In this document: positions 54,256-63,014 of the stretch, piece after piece
Position numbering within the stretch: position 1 is the first letter of the stretch
Layout: every line of letters starts with the position of its first letter
NCBI RefSeq assembly: GCF_019924045.1
Contig: NZ_JAHXBN010000013.1
Coordinates: 124,001-188,000, forward strand
Reading direction: 5' to 3'
Length of the DNA: 64,000 nucleotides
Origin: Dyadobacter fermentans
GTDB taxonomy: Bacteria > Bacteroidota > Bacteroidia > Cytophagales > Spirosomataceae
The notes under the pieces: model-generated
What the model saw: the letters and a program-made list of their open reading frames with translations, nothing else
The model's database searches: none
What the model was told of the DNA's origin: nothing
Made by a program: the position numbers and the translations under genes

Positions 54256-54924
54256 ATGAAACCATTGACATTAGGCCTGATCCACACCTCGGCTACGCTC
54301 GTGCCGATCTTCCAACAATTGTGCAACGAATACCTGCCCGGCGTCAATGTGTTCAATATTGTCGACGACAGTTTGATCAAAGATGTGATCATCAAAGGCA
54401 AATTGATGCCGGCGACCGCACGTAGGGTTGTGAATTATGTGGCTTCGGCGGAAGCTGCCGGCGCGGACCGCATTCTTGTAACCTGTTCATCCATAGGAAG
54501 GGCCGTAGAAGCCGCCGACGCACTTTCTTCCGTGCCGGTGCTCCGTGTTGATCAGCCGATGGCCGATCTGGCAGTTTCAAAGGGTAGAAGAATAGGGGTG
54601 GTGGCAACTTTGCCCACCACGCTGGAACCGACAGCCGACCTGGTCAAACGCCGGGCGCAAGTTGCCGGCAAGGAAATTCAGCTGACCAGCAGGCTTTGTG
54701 AAGGTGCATTCGATGCGCTGATGGGCGGAAATCCGGCCTTGCACGACGAGATGGTGGCGCAGGCTTTGCGGCAGCTATCTGCGGAGGTAGACGTGATCCT
54801 GCTCGCGCAGGCGTCGATGGCGCGTGTAGTGGATACGCTATCGGAAGCAGAAAAGACAGTTCCAATCATAGCCAGTCCTCCGGAAGCTGTTCGTTATCTG
54901 GCTTCGGTTATTAGTCAGGTATAA
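54256..54924 (+). CDS. Asp/Glu-racemase-superfamily protein
   Basis: A 222-residue cytoplasmic protein with the two-lobed aspartate/glutamate/hydantoin racemase fold. The first catalytic Cys is present (Cys77 in LVTCSSIG). The partner position, normally in a GCAGM-type string, reads LLAQASMAR (183-191) and has no Cys. A two-base racemase mechanism is therefore unlikely, and a one-Cys isomerase, hydrolase or decarboxylase reaction is more likely. It is followed after 2 bases by a BASS transporter gene and lies near apionate-type genes, so a branched sugar acid is a reasonable but untested substrate. Confidence 0.82.
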   Translation: MKPLTLGLIHTSATLVPIFQQLCNEYLPGVNVFNIVDDSLIKDVIIKGKLMPATARRVVNYVASAEAAGADRILVTCSSIGRAVEAADALSSVPVLRVDQPMADLAVSKGRRIGVVATLPTTLEPTADLVKRRAQVAGKEIQLTSRLCEGAFDALMGGNPALHDEMVAQALRQLSAEVDVILLAQASMARVVDTLSEAEKTVPIIASPPEAVRYLASVISQV

Positions 54925-54926
54925 GC

Positions 54927-56246
54927 ATGCTGATATTTAGGAAGATATGTCTTGTGTTTGCGGCGGTCGGCATTACTCTGCTCGCATTCGCGTGGTCGAC
55001 GCATGCAGAAGTGCTTTTAAAAGCGGGAGCACTAGGCACAGCGCTTGCATGGGCGATTGGCATTGGTGCAATTCCGCGTTTGCAGGGCTACCAGTACACC
55101 GCCTGGATTGTGGCCGCGGTTGTAGCCGGGATGACTTACCCGCAATCGTTTCTGCACATTGGGGATTTTGATCTTCGGAATAAGTGGCTCATACTCATTG
55201 TGGTGCAGGTGGTGATGTTCGGAATGGGTATTCAGATGAGCCTGCGCGATTTTTCGGAACTGGCGACCTCGGGGAAGGGCGTTCTGATCGGCTTGTGCAG
55301 CCATTTTACCATTATGCCGCTTACCGGTTTTGCATTGACTAAAATCTTCCATTTCGATCCGGAAATCGCGGCGGGGATCATCTTGCTAGGTTCCTGTTCG
55401 AGCGGACTGGCTTCCAATGTGATGGTGTACATTGCCAGGGCTAATCTGGTGCTTTCTGTGGCCGTAACCGCCATGACTACCCTTGCAGCCCCGTTTTTGA
55501 CCCCGTTCCTGATGAAAATCCTGGCTGGAACGCTCATTCATATCCGCTTTCTCGATATGATGATGGAAATCATCAAGATCGTGATTGTGCCGATTGGCGC
55601 AGCACTCATTCACGACTTTTTGAAAACTGCTTCACTTCGCGGTCGACGAAACGTTTATGGAGTAGCGTTCGTTTCGTTGGGGTGGCTTGGGGCGTTGAGC
55701 CTGGGTCTTTGGTCATGGTTGAGCGGAGTCGTTTCGGAAGCGGCATTGCAGTCGCTCGAAGTCCTTTCGTTCTTTGCCGGTGCGGTGATGGTTGGCCTGG
55801 TATACCATTGGATTACAGGGTGTTTCAAGAATCTTGACCGGTATATGCCGTATGTCTCCATGTTTGGTATCATCTATTTTACCACCGTCACTACGGCGGC
55901 TGGGCGCGATAATCTTTTACAGGTCGGTTTTTTACTCTTTTTTGTGTCGGTTGTGCATAATTCGGCCGGTTATTTCTTTGGATATTGGTTTAGCCGGTTG
56001 TTAGGCCTGGATAAGGCTTCCGCCCGGACCATGGCATTTGAGGTCGGTTTGCAAAACGGGGGAATGGCTTCCGGGCTTGCAGGCACCATGGGAAAACTGG
56101 GTACCGTTGGGCTTGCAGCTGCTGTATTTAGTCCCTGGATGAATATATCAGGGTCGATTTTGGCTAATTATTGGAGGAAGAGGGAAGTGGGCCCGAAAGA
56201 AAGGACTCAGAATATTTCCATTAGGCCCTCGGTTTCGGATTTGTGA
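54927..56246 (+). CDS. BASS-family (bile acid:sodium symporter-like) organic-acid transporter
   Basis: A 439-residue inner-membrane protein with about ten or more helices. The string GMGIQMSLRDF in helix 3 and GSCSSGLASNVMVYIARANL in the cross-over region are typical of BASS proteins. FEVGLQNGGMASGLAG marks the second inverted repeat. The first two helices are an N-terminal addition. Family members carry organic anions such as pantoate, ketopantoate or bile acids with sodium. Pairing with the racemase-like gene suggests uptake of a sugar acid. The last 40 bases overlap the end of the convergent DUF5615 gene. Confidence 0.88.
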   Translation: MLIFRKICLVFAAVGITLLAFAWSTHAEVLLKAGALGTALAWAIGIGAIPRLQGYQYTAWIVAAVVAGMTYPQSFLHIGDFDLRNKWLILIVVQVVMFGMGIQMSLRDFSELATSGKGVLIGLCSHFTIMPLTGFALTKIFHFDPEIAAGIILLGSCSSGLASNVMVYIARANLVLSVAVTAMTTLAAPFLTPFLMKILAGTLIHIRFLDMMMEIIKIVIVPIGAALIHDFLKTASLRGRRNVYGVAFVSLGWLGALSLGLWSWLSGVVSEAALQSLEVLSFFAGAVMVGLVYHWITGCFKNLDRYMPYVSMFGIIYFTTVTTAAGRDNLLQVGFLLFFVSVVHNSAGYFFGYWFSRLLGLDKASARTMAFEVGLQNGGMASGLAGTMGKLGTVGLAAAVFSPWMNISGSILANYWRKREVGPKERTQNISIRPSVSDL

Positions 56247-56542
56247 AATACTGTGATTGCTTCACGTCTGTTTTGTAGTAACATCACGATAAAATCTGTT
56301 GAGCAGTTTCTTCTTTTCAGAAGGATGACTTTGGGAGGAAATGAGAGGAGGTTCGCTAAGTCTTTAAAGTCTTCGTCAAACGTTACAATAATGTAGTGTT
56401 TCGTCTTCGCGTATTCCCAGATATTGCGATCGGTAGAGGCGTATTTGAGAGGTGTTTGACTAACATGGACACAGTCAGGTAATGAGGATTTTAACTTTTT
56501 GACGATTCTGTAAGATATATTTTCGTCAAAAAGAAATTTCAT
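56207..56542 (-). CDS. DUF5615 PIN-like toxin candidate
   Basis: A 111-residue protein starting MKFLFDENISYRIVKKL. It has the acidic PIN-like residues in FDEN, ASTDRNIWEYA and IIVTFDEDFKDLA, the pattern of the DUF5615 family, which pairs with DUF433 proteins in VapBC-like modules. The likely activity is RNA cleavage. The start overlaps the end of the DUF433 gene by 4 bases. Its 3' end runs 40 bases into the end of the convergent BASS gene. No toxicity data can be inferred from sequence. Confidence 0.85.
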   Translation of the reverse strand: MKFLFDENISYRIVKKLKSSLPDCVHVSQTPLKYASTDRNIWEYAKTKHYIIVTFDEDFKDLANLLSFPPKVILLKRRNCSTDFIVMLLQNRREAITVFHKSETEGLMEIF

Positions 56543-56772
56543 GTTGCGTTGATCAGAGTTTTAGAATTTTCTTCCCCGCTTGCAGCAAATTCAAGGGCTG
56601 CAAGGATATCTTCACGAGTCAGCGGTGGAAAATCCTCTATAATTTGCTCAAAAGTCATTTCGCTCGCGAGCCAACTCAGAATGTCACGTACAGCTATTCT
56701 GGTGCCTTTGATACAGGGTTTTCCAAACCTTATTTCGGAATTGATGCTGATTCGTTCCTGCCAGTGCTGCAT
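56539..56772 (-). CDS. DUF433 antitoxin candidate
   Basis: A 77-residue protein, MQHWQERISINSEIRFGKPC followed by IKGTRIAVRDILSWL, the standard DUF433 core with a helix-turn-helix-like segment. The frame is open for 24 more codons upstream, but those residues do not look like the family, so the ATG at 56772 is chosen. It precedes the DUF5615 gene with a 4-base overlap, the usual antitoxin-first order. It probably binds the toxin and its own promoter. Confidence 0.82.
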   Translation of the reverse strand: MQHWQERISINSEIRFGKPCIKGTRIAVRDILSWLASEMTFEQIIEDFPPLTREDILAALEFAASGEENSKTLINAT

Positions 56773-56873
56773 GATTTTTCGAAATTGGCCTTTATAAAGA
56801 TACAAGTTTAATTCGAGGTTTAGAGTGCTATTTAGCAACTTCACTAGATAGATTAGCAGGGAAACAGTGCGGA

Positions 56874-58271
56874 TTAATCATCGGCCAATACACTGCCTCT
56901 CCCAACGTCCTCGAAATACGCCTCGCTGCCGACTTGCCCGCCTTTAAAATTAACTTCCAGCCTATCCGCAGGTGAGTTGGGGGCAAATGCGCGGCAGAGC
57001 GGGGCGCCGGGCGAAAGAGGGGTAATCATTTCGACTGCCTTGATGCCAAGCGTTCTGGCAACTACGCCGGATGTGTCGCCCCCGGCGATGACAATGCGTT
57101 GGACCGGCACGGTCGCGATCACCCGGCGGGCGATGCTGCCGAGGGCTTTCCCATAAAGCGAGGATGTAAGTGTTTGAATTTCAGTCGAAGATAATCCATT
57201 GTCTTTGAGGATAGTGTTGGATTGGATGAACCGGTCGTCCTGCGTGCTTTTGCTGGTGTGGATGATCACGCATTTCCCTTTTTCAATTAATCGTACTGTT
57301 TTTTCAATTTCATCCGCAAATGTCGGGTCGTGGGTTCCGGCGGCGATGGCGGGCGTGTCGAGGGCGATTTCCTCGAAACCGTGCGCCAGGGCGTGGTCAA
57401 TCTGCCGGGCAGTGACGGGGGAGCAGCTGCCGGACACTACGAGCAATGGCGAAGCTTTACCGGATTCCGGCCACCGCGTGCGGTTTTGAGTGATTCCTTC
57501 TGCATTCCAAAAGCCGGTCAGGGCCATTTCGATGCCGGATGACCCAACGGAAAAGTGTGGTGACTTGTGGCTGCCGTAGGGATCGATGAGTGCGCCAATG
57601 CGCGACATCTGGTGTTCATAAAGGCCGTCGAAAAGCACAATTTCGTTTTCCCCGATACTTGTTTCAAGTAGTGAGGTGGCTTCTTTGCACGGCTTCTCAA
57701 TCTGCAAAATGTCGATGAGTCCGCACGGTTTTGGCGTCTGTTTACTTAAATGGAGCCGCAGGTCGCTTTCGTCGGCGGGGGTTGTCGGGTGTTTGCCCAT
57801 GCTGGGGTGGCGGTCGAGTCTATGGATTTGCCCGTTGCTCCCGATGCCCATGCTGGCAAACAGGTTTCCGAATGCGCAGTAGCGGCCTAATGACGGGGCT
57901 GCCACAACCAGCGAAACGAACCGCGGGTCAAACACTTCGATGCCAATGTCTATGGCTTTGCCGATGCTGCCGATCGTCGGAGAGGAGTCGAAGGTAGAGC
58001 ATACCTTATAATGAATGTGCCGCGCACCGACGTTTTTGAGCATTTCGAAAGCGGGCCGGAGTGTTTGTTCCATTTGCGCAGGCGCCATCGCTCGCGTCAT
58101 GCCTGCGATCCCGAATGCGCGTATGTGCGGGAAGCGGGCGAGATCTTCCGGCGCAGGTGGCTCAATGAACAGCGCGGTACGGATGCCGGCGCGTTCGAGA
58201 ATTTCCATGGCGTCGGTCGATCCGGTGAAGTCGTCCCCGTAGAATGCCAGTAGGAGCTTGTTGGGCGTCAT
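56874..58271 (-). CDS. DUF1537 (four-carbon acid sugar) kinase, OiaK-like
   Basis: A 465-residue cytoplasmic kinase of the DUF1537 family. The substrate domain starts LLAFYGDDFTGSTDAMEIL. The nucleotide domain has VVSGSCSPVTARQI, IAGGDTSGVVARTLG, LSPGAPLC and NFKGGQVGSEAYF. The family phosphorylates sugar acids such as 3-oxo-tetronates, threonate/erythronate and 3-oxo-isoapionate. It overlaps the upstream RuBisCO-like gene by 4 bases. That pairing is the one used by OiaK and OiaX in D-apionate breakdown, so 3-oxo-isoapionate is the favoured substrate. Other acid sugars remain possible. Confidence 0.9.
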   Translation of the reverse strand: MTPNKLLLAFYGDDFTGSTDAMEILERAGIRTALFIEPPAPEDLARFPHIRAFGIAGMTRAMAPAQMEQTLRPAFEMLKNVGARHIHYKVCSTFDSSPTIGSIGKAIDIGIEVFDPRFVSLVVAAPSLGRYCAFGNLFASMGIGSNGQIHRLDRHPSMGKHPTTPADESDLRLHLSKQTPKPCGLIDILQIEKPCKEATSLLETSIGENEIVLFDGLYEHQMSRIGALIDPYGSHKSPHFSVGSSGIEMALTGFWNAEGITQNRTRWPESGKASPLLVVSGSCSPVTARQIDHALAHGFEEIALDTPAIAAGTHDPTFADEIEKTVRLIEKGKCVIIHTSKSTQDDRFIQSNTILKDNGLSSTEIQTLTSSLYGKALGSIARRVIATVPVQRIVIAGGDTSGVVARTLGIKAVEMITPLSPGAPLCRAFAPNSPADRLEVNFKGGQVGSEAYFEDVGRGSVLADD

Positions 58272-59530
58272 GCGCGGTGGATTTGCAGTTTTCCAAACTT
58301 TTCAACGGATCCGCCGAACTCCGGATATTGTCGTGCGGCTTCTTCCATTGTCAAGCCGCCCACGGCGCCTTCCCAGGCTTGCTGTAAAGCGGTCACCCCG
58401 GCGGCAGGGCCTCCCGGATGTGCCATAATGCCGCCTCCGGCCATATAAAGCAAGTCGGTGGTTTGTGTGCGCCGGTAAGTTTCGAATGCCTGTCCGCCCC
58501 ATTGCCCGGAAGAAACGACCGGTAGTACCGGCTTATCCAGCGGTGCGGCATCGAGGCAGGATGCAATCGAGCGTACGACCGAGTCGTCCGATTCCCAAAA
58601 CTTGTTTTGAATGCCATTTACATGCAATTGGTCGACGCCGGCAAGCCGCCACAGCTTTTGGTACGCAGGAAACTCAATGCCCAGCAGCGGATGGCGGTTC
58701 AGCATGCCCCATCCGTTGCGGTGGCCGTGGATAGCCAGTTCGCTCAGGTCACAGATCCGTTTCGCGCCCGCCAACCCGATGCTGTTGAGGCTGATCATCG
58801 CGCACGTGCCGCCCGATTGAAGTACATAGTCATATTTCCGAAGCATGGGTTCCAACTCATCGCTGATGTTGAATGCGTACATGACCTTTTTGCCGGTGCG
58901 GTCGGCGTGGCGGTTGATCACCCGCATCACTGCGTCCACCCGGTCTTCGAAGGGGGAGTTGGCGGTAGAGGCCATCAGCTCATCGTCCTTTACGAAGTCG
59001 ATGCCTGCCTGGGCCAGCGTGTCGACGATTTCCGCGGTTTGTGCCGGCGTGAGGCCTACACTGGGCTTGATGATCGTGCCGAGAAGTGGCCTGCCGGGCG
59101 CTACGTGGGTAAGCGAGCGGCTGCCGTTGATGCCGAAGCGCGGGCCGCGATAGTTGTTTACATAGGATTCCGGGAAATGGATGTCCATGAGTTTCAGTCC
59201 GGTAAACTGCGTGATTTCGTAGAGATTTCCCTGTAATGTAGAAATGAGCGTAGGGAGGTTGTGCCCGAAGTTTTCGACTGACCACGAAACGTCGACCGTT
59301 GCGCGTCGATACACTCCATCCGGAGAAGTTGCGCCGGGGATAGCGGGCTCTGAAACCGTTTCAAGAGGTTCGATATGTTCTACGCGGGCTGCAAACCGGT
59401 TTTTAAGCTCTTCTGTCTCGCCGGGTACCATCACGAAGGTTCCCGATGATTGTTCCCCGGCCAACGCCGTCGCCGCTTTTTCCACCGCATAGGGCGTTTC
59501 GATGTAATATCGCGCTACTATTCTTTCCAT
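58268..59530 (-). CDS. RuBisCO-like protein, OiaX-like decarboxylase candidate
   Basis: A 420-residue homologue of the RuBisCO large subunit. The active-site strings align: TIIKPSVGL (Lys155, the Lys175 position), DFVKDDE (Lys181 for the carbamylated lysine, with Asp183 and Glu184 as metal ligands), IHGHRNG, NGIQNKFW at loop 6, SSGQWGG and GGGIMAHPGGPAAG. The phosphate-binding and loop-6 regions differ from true RuBisCO, so carboxylation of RuBP is unlikely. Coupled with a DUF1537 kinase, it fits 3-oxo-isoapionate-4-phosphate decarboxylase. It is the first gene of its minus-strand unit, divergent from the second SusC. Confidence 0.9.
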   Translation of the reverse strand: MERIVARYYIETPYAVEKAATALAGEQSSGTFVMVPGETEELKNRFAARVEHIEPLETVSEPAIPGATSPDGVYRRATVDVSWSVENFGHNLPTLISTLQGNLYEITQFTGLKLMDIHFPESYVNNYRGPRFGINGSRSLTHVAPGRPLLGTIIKPSVGLTPAQTAEIVDTLAQAGIDFVKDDELMASTANSPFEDRVDAVMRVINRHADRTGKKVMYAFNISDELEPMLRKYDYVLQSGGTCAMISLNSIGLAGAKRICDLSELAIHGHRNGWGMLNRHPLLGIEFPAYQKLWRLAGVDQLHVNGIQNKFWESDDSVVRSIASCLDAAPLDKPVLPVVSSGQWGGQAFETYRRTQTTDLLYMAGGGIMAHPGGPAAGVTALQQAWEGAVGGLTMEEAARQYPEFGGSVEKFGKLQIHRA

Positions 59531-59720
59531 TAATTTCCTGATGTCCTATTTATGTTTACGAATGTAGTCTATTTTGATTCGATTTAAAGGGTGTTATATG
59601 GTCGTTTTGCATGTCTTAGAATGAATAAAACTGGTTTTGAACAACTTTTTATAAAAATAAGATAGAAAATACTTACAAATGTTTTTTCTAAATAAAATTG
59701 TTCCTACTTTTCGTAAAAAT

Positions 59721-59742
59721 TAGAATATAAAAGAAAGAAAAA
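59721..59742 (+). promoter_or_regulatory. Operator/promoter motif shared with 54181-54202
   Basis: TAGAATATAAAAGAAAGAAAAA matches the element at 54181-54202 in 19 of 22 bases. It lies in the 241-base AT-rich divergent region between the RuBisCO-like gene and the second SusC gene. A TTG at 59698-59700 is 20 bases before the TAGAATAT start, a spacing seen in Bacteroidota promoters. Confidence 0.45.
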
Positions 59743-59777
59743 GAAAATAACTACTTCCCTAATCGTTTGAAATGTTT

Positions 59778-62700
59778 ATGAAACAACTCTTACGCATCAT
59801 GCTGGTATGTCTGCTGGTAGTCCCGGTGGTACATGCGCAGACGCTGTCCGTGAAGGGCAGGGTAACGGGTGTAAGCGACGCCGACCCGCTTCCGGGTGTG
59901 AGCGTCGTGATCAAGGGCACGCAGCGCGGAACGACCACCAATTCGGACGGAGCCTTCCAGATCGACGTGCCGGATCGGGCTACTGTGCTGGTATTCAGTT
60001 TTGTAGGTTACAAATCTGTGGAGGAAACCGTCGGCGTCCGTACCGACATCGGTGTAAGGCTTGTGCCTGAAAACAAATCGCTGGAAGAGGTGGTAGTGGT
60101 CGGTTACGGAACGCAAAGCAAACGGGCGGTGACGGGCGCGGTGATTTCCGTCAATTATGACAAGTTCAAGGATCGTTCATTCAGTAACGTTAGCCAGTCG
60201 CTGGCCGGAACGCTGCCTGGGGTAAACATTTCGCAATCGCAGGGTGCGCCGGGCGCCTCGCCCGTGATCAAAATCCGCGGGATCAGTTCGATCACGGCAG
60301 GTACGAGCCCGCTGATCGTCGTCGACGGGGTGCCGCTGGAAAACTTTAACCTAAACTTGATCAATCCGCAGGACATCGAGTCGATTGAAGTGCTGAAAGA
60401 CGCGTCTTCGGCGGCCATTTACGGTTCGAGGGGATCGAGCGGGGTGATTATCGTGACGACCAAAACCGGTAAGCCGGGTAAGGTGAATGTGAGTGCGAAT
60501 GTTGAATATGGTTCGCAGAAGGTGACGCGTCGTGTTAAAATGATGGACGCGCAGCAGTACATCGAGACCTACATCGATGCTAAAAACAATGCGTGGACCG
60601 CACAAGGCGGCAATGCCAGCGATCCGAACAGCGCCCGCCCCGCGACGTTGCGTATTCCGGAGGACTTTACCACCAATCCGCAGCAATTCGGAAAGGGTAC
60701 CGACTGGCAGAGCGTGATGTTCCGTACCGCACCGTCGTTTAATGCGCAGGTAACGGTGACCGGCGGTACCGAGAAGACCCAGTACATGTTTTCGGGTGCT
60801 TATCTCGACCAAACGGCAGTTCTGGATGCGAACTACTACAAACGTCTGGCACTTCGTTCCAATCTGAAAACGCAGATTTCCAAGCGGCTTAGCGCGGGCC
60901 TTAACATTGGTATTACTTCCATTTTCGACCGCACGGAAGGTACGCAAGGCAAAAGTGACGTGATCAGCCTTGGTTTGCAAAGCGATCCTATTTTCCCGGT
61001 TTACAATGAAAACGGGAACCTGGGCTTCCGCGATCCGAATTCGACCTGGTTCCGGTTCACGCAATACGCCGATATGAACCTTTGGCATCCGTACTCGCTC
61101 ACGCGCGAAGTCGATAAAGGCCGGAAATCGTTCAATACCCTTGCGACGGGTTACCTGGAATACGAGTTCATCGACGGGCTGCGGTTCCGAACCAGTCTGA
61201 GTGGTAACCTGTACAACATGCGCAGCCATTTTTATTGGAATGATAAACAGAAATACGGCTATTCGGCGGTACTGGCTGCGCAGGGCAATGCGAGTGACGC
61301 GTACATGCTGAACTGGCTGAGCGAGAATACGCTGACTTACGACAAGAAGTTCGGCGAGCATGCATTCACCGGCTTGCTGGGCTACACGAGCCAGAAGCAG
61401 CGCGATGAAACAATGTACGTGGCTGCCAATAATTTCCCGAACGATCTCGTGCATACGCTCAATGCGGGAACCGTAACGGCCGGTAACACGACCGCCAGCG
61501 AATGGTCGCTGCTTTCATACCTGGCGCGTGTTCAGTACAATTTCAAAAACAAATATTTCCTCACCGGTGCATTGCGTCGCGATGGGATGTCACGCTTTGG
61601 CGAGAATAACAAATGGGGGTATTTTCCTTCGGTGTCGGCAGGTTGGTTGCTTTCGGATGAAGCATTTATGTCGGGCGTGACGGCGGTGAATAACCTGAAA
61701 CTACGCGCGAGCTACGGGGTGACGGGTAATAACCAGATCCCCAACTATGGGGCGATCAGTCTGTTGGCGGCGGCGCAGTATGTAAACGGCTCTAACCTCG
61801 CCAACGGTTTGAAAGTAAGCAGCCTGGCAAACCCGAACCTGAAATGGGAGAAGACCAACCAGTTTAATGTGGGTGTGGATCTGGGTCTTTTCAATAACCG
61901 TATTAACCTTTCGGCAGAGTACTACAACTCGCTCACCCGCGATATGCTGCTCTTTGTTCCGGTGCCTGACATTACCGGTTTCTCCACCCAGTTGACCAAC
62001 ATTGGTAAAATGCGCAATCGCGGTGTGGAATTGAATATTTCTACCAAAAACCTGACAGGTGCGGTGACCTGGACAACGGATTTCAACATTTCGAGAAACC
62101 GGAACAAAGTGCTGCAACTCGGCCCGGGCAACGCGCCGATCCAGTATGTCGACAACGTCGTGACCGTACGTACCGAGGTCGGCCAGCCGGTTTCGAACTT
62201 CTATGGCTACGTTTTCGACGGGGTTTTCAAAAATCAGGCGGAAATCGATGCTTATCCGCACCATAGCAGCACTACACCGGGTGACCCGAAGGTGCGCGAC
62301 GTGAATGGCGACGGCAAGATCAGCGATGCCGACCGGACGATCCTGGGTAACTATCAGCCGAATTTTACTGCCGGCATTACCAATACGGTGGGCTACAAGG
62401 GCTTCGAACTGTCGTTCCTGTTCCAAGGCTCATTCGGCGGTGAGATCGCCAACAACAACGTGCGCTACCTCGGTACCTGGGATAATGGACGAAACTTCTT
62501 TGCTGATATGTACAACTACTGGCGGTCGGAGAGCAATCCCGGCGACGGAAAGCATTTCAAGCCGTCGGTGAATTACCTCGGGTTGCAGAAGCAGTTTTCT
62601 TCTTATTGGGTCGAGGACGCCTCGTTCGTGCGGCTGCGGAACGTGCGCGTGTCGTACGCGGTGCCCACGAAATGGGTTTCGAAGCTGAAAGTGAACGGCG

Positions 62701-62924
62701 CGCGCGTGTATGTGAATGCGGAGAATGTGCATTTGTGGAGTAAATATATCGGGTATGATCCGGAAAATACTACTTACGGCACAACCTCCTATTCTTCGAG
62801 TATGGAAACTGCGGGGTCGTACAGCAGCGGCAATGCGCCTGTGCCGGGAGCATTTCAGGGTGTGGATTATGGGTCCTATCCTTTGCCCCGGGTGATTACT
62901 GTTGGGATTAAAGCTGACTTTTAA
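59778..62924 (+). CDS. Second SusC/RagA-type TonB-dependent transporter
   Basis: A 1048-residue outer-membrane transporter with signal peptide (MKQLLRIMLVCLLVVPVVHA), a carboxypeptidase-regulatory-like domain (LSVKGRVTGVSDADPLPGV), the TonB-contact segment EEVVVVGYGTQSKRAVTGAV, a plug and a barrel. A Met two codons upstream is an alternative start. No N-terminal signalling extension is present. It differs clearly from the first SusC of the window, so the two should prefer different glycans or different parts of one glycan. A palindromic repeat separates it from the SusD gene. Confidence 0.95.
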   Translation: MKQLLRIMLVCLLVVPVVHAQTLSVKGRVTGVSDADPLPGVSVVIKGTQRGTTTNSDGAFQIDVPDRATVLVFSFVGYKSVEETVGVRTDIGVRLVPENKSLEEVVVVGYGTQSKRAVTGAVISVNYDKFKDRSFSNVSQSLAGTLPGVNISQSQGAPGASPVIKIRGISSITAGTSPLIVVDGVPLENFNLNLINPQDIESIEVLKDASSAAIYGSRGSSGVIIVTTKTGKPGKVNVSANVEYGSQKVTRRVKMMDAQQYIETYIDAKNNAWTAQGGNASDPNSARPATLRIPEDFTTNPQQFGKGTDWQSVMFRTAPSFNAQVTVTGGTEKTQYMFSGAYLDQTAVLDANYYKRLALRSNLKTQISKRLSAGLNIGITSIFDRTEGTQGKSDVISLGLQSDPIFPVYNENGNLGFRDPNSTWFRFTQYADMNLWHPYSLTREVDKGRKSFNTLATGYLEYEFIDGLRFRTSLSGNLYNMRSHFYWNDKQKYGYSAVLAAQGNASDAYMLNWLSENTLTYDKKFGEHAFTGLLGYTSQKQRDETMYVAANNFPNDLVHTLNAGTVTAGNTTASEWSLLSYLARVQYNFKNKYFLTGALRRDGMSRFGENNKWGYFPSVSAGWLLSDEAFMSGVTAVNNLKLRASYGVTGNNQIPNYGAISLLAAAQYVNGSNLANGLKVSSLANPNLKWEKTNQFNVGVDLGLFNNRINLSAEYYNSLTRDMLLFVPVPDITGFSTQLTNIGKMRNRGVELNISTKNLTGAVTWTTDFNISRNRNKVLQLGPGNAPIQYVDNVVTVRTEVGQPVSNFYGYVFDGVFKNQAEIDAYPHHSSTTPGDPKVRDVNGDGKISDADRTILGNYQPNFTAGITNTVGYKGFELSFLFQGSFGGEIANNNVRYLGTWDNGRNFFADMYNYWRSESNPGDGKHFKPSVNYLGLQKQFSSYWVEDASFVRLRNVRVSYAVPTKWVSKLKVNGARVYVNAENVHLWSKYIGYDPENTTYGTTSYSSSMETAGSYSSGNAPVPGAFQGVDYGSYPLPRVITVGIKADF

Positions 62925-62925
62925 A

Positions 62926-62996
62926 TGCCACGGAGACACCGCAACGGCGGACCGCGAAGCAGGAAGGCCTTCGTGAGAATTCGTGTCTTCGTGGCA
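62926..62996. repeat. Palindromic element between susC-like and susD-like genes
   Basis: The arms TGCCACGGAGACA (62926-62938) and TGTCTTCGTGGCA (62984-62996) pair at 12 of 13 positions around a 45-base loop containing CCTTCGTGAGAATTCGTG. It starts directly after the SusC stop codon. It could set the ratio of the two transcripts or be a small mobile repeat. Confidence 0.65.
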
Positions 62997-63014
62997 AACC
63001 AAAATATTAAAGCA

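Noticed and set aside
58268..59530. True RuBisCO (carbon fixation)
   Set aside because: The metal-site residues are kept but the loop-6 and phosphate-binding strings differ, there is no small subunit or phosphoribulokinase, and the partner is a DUF1537 kinase.
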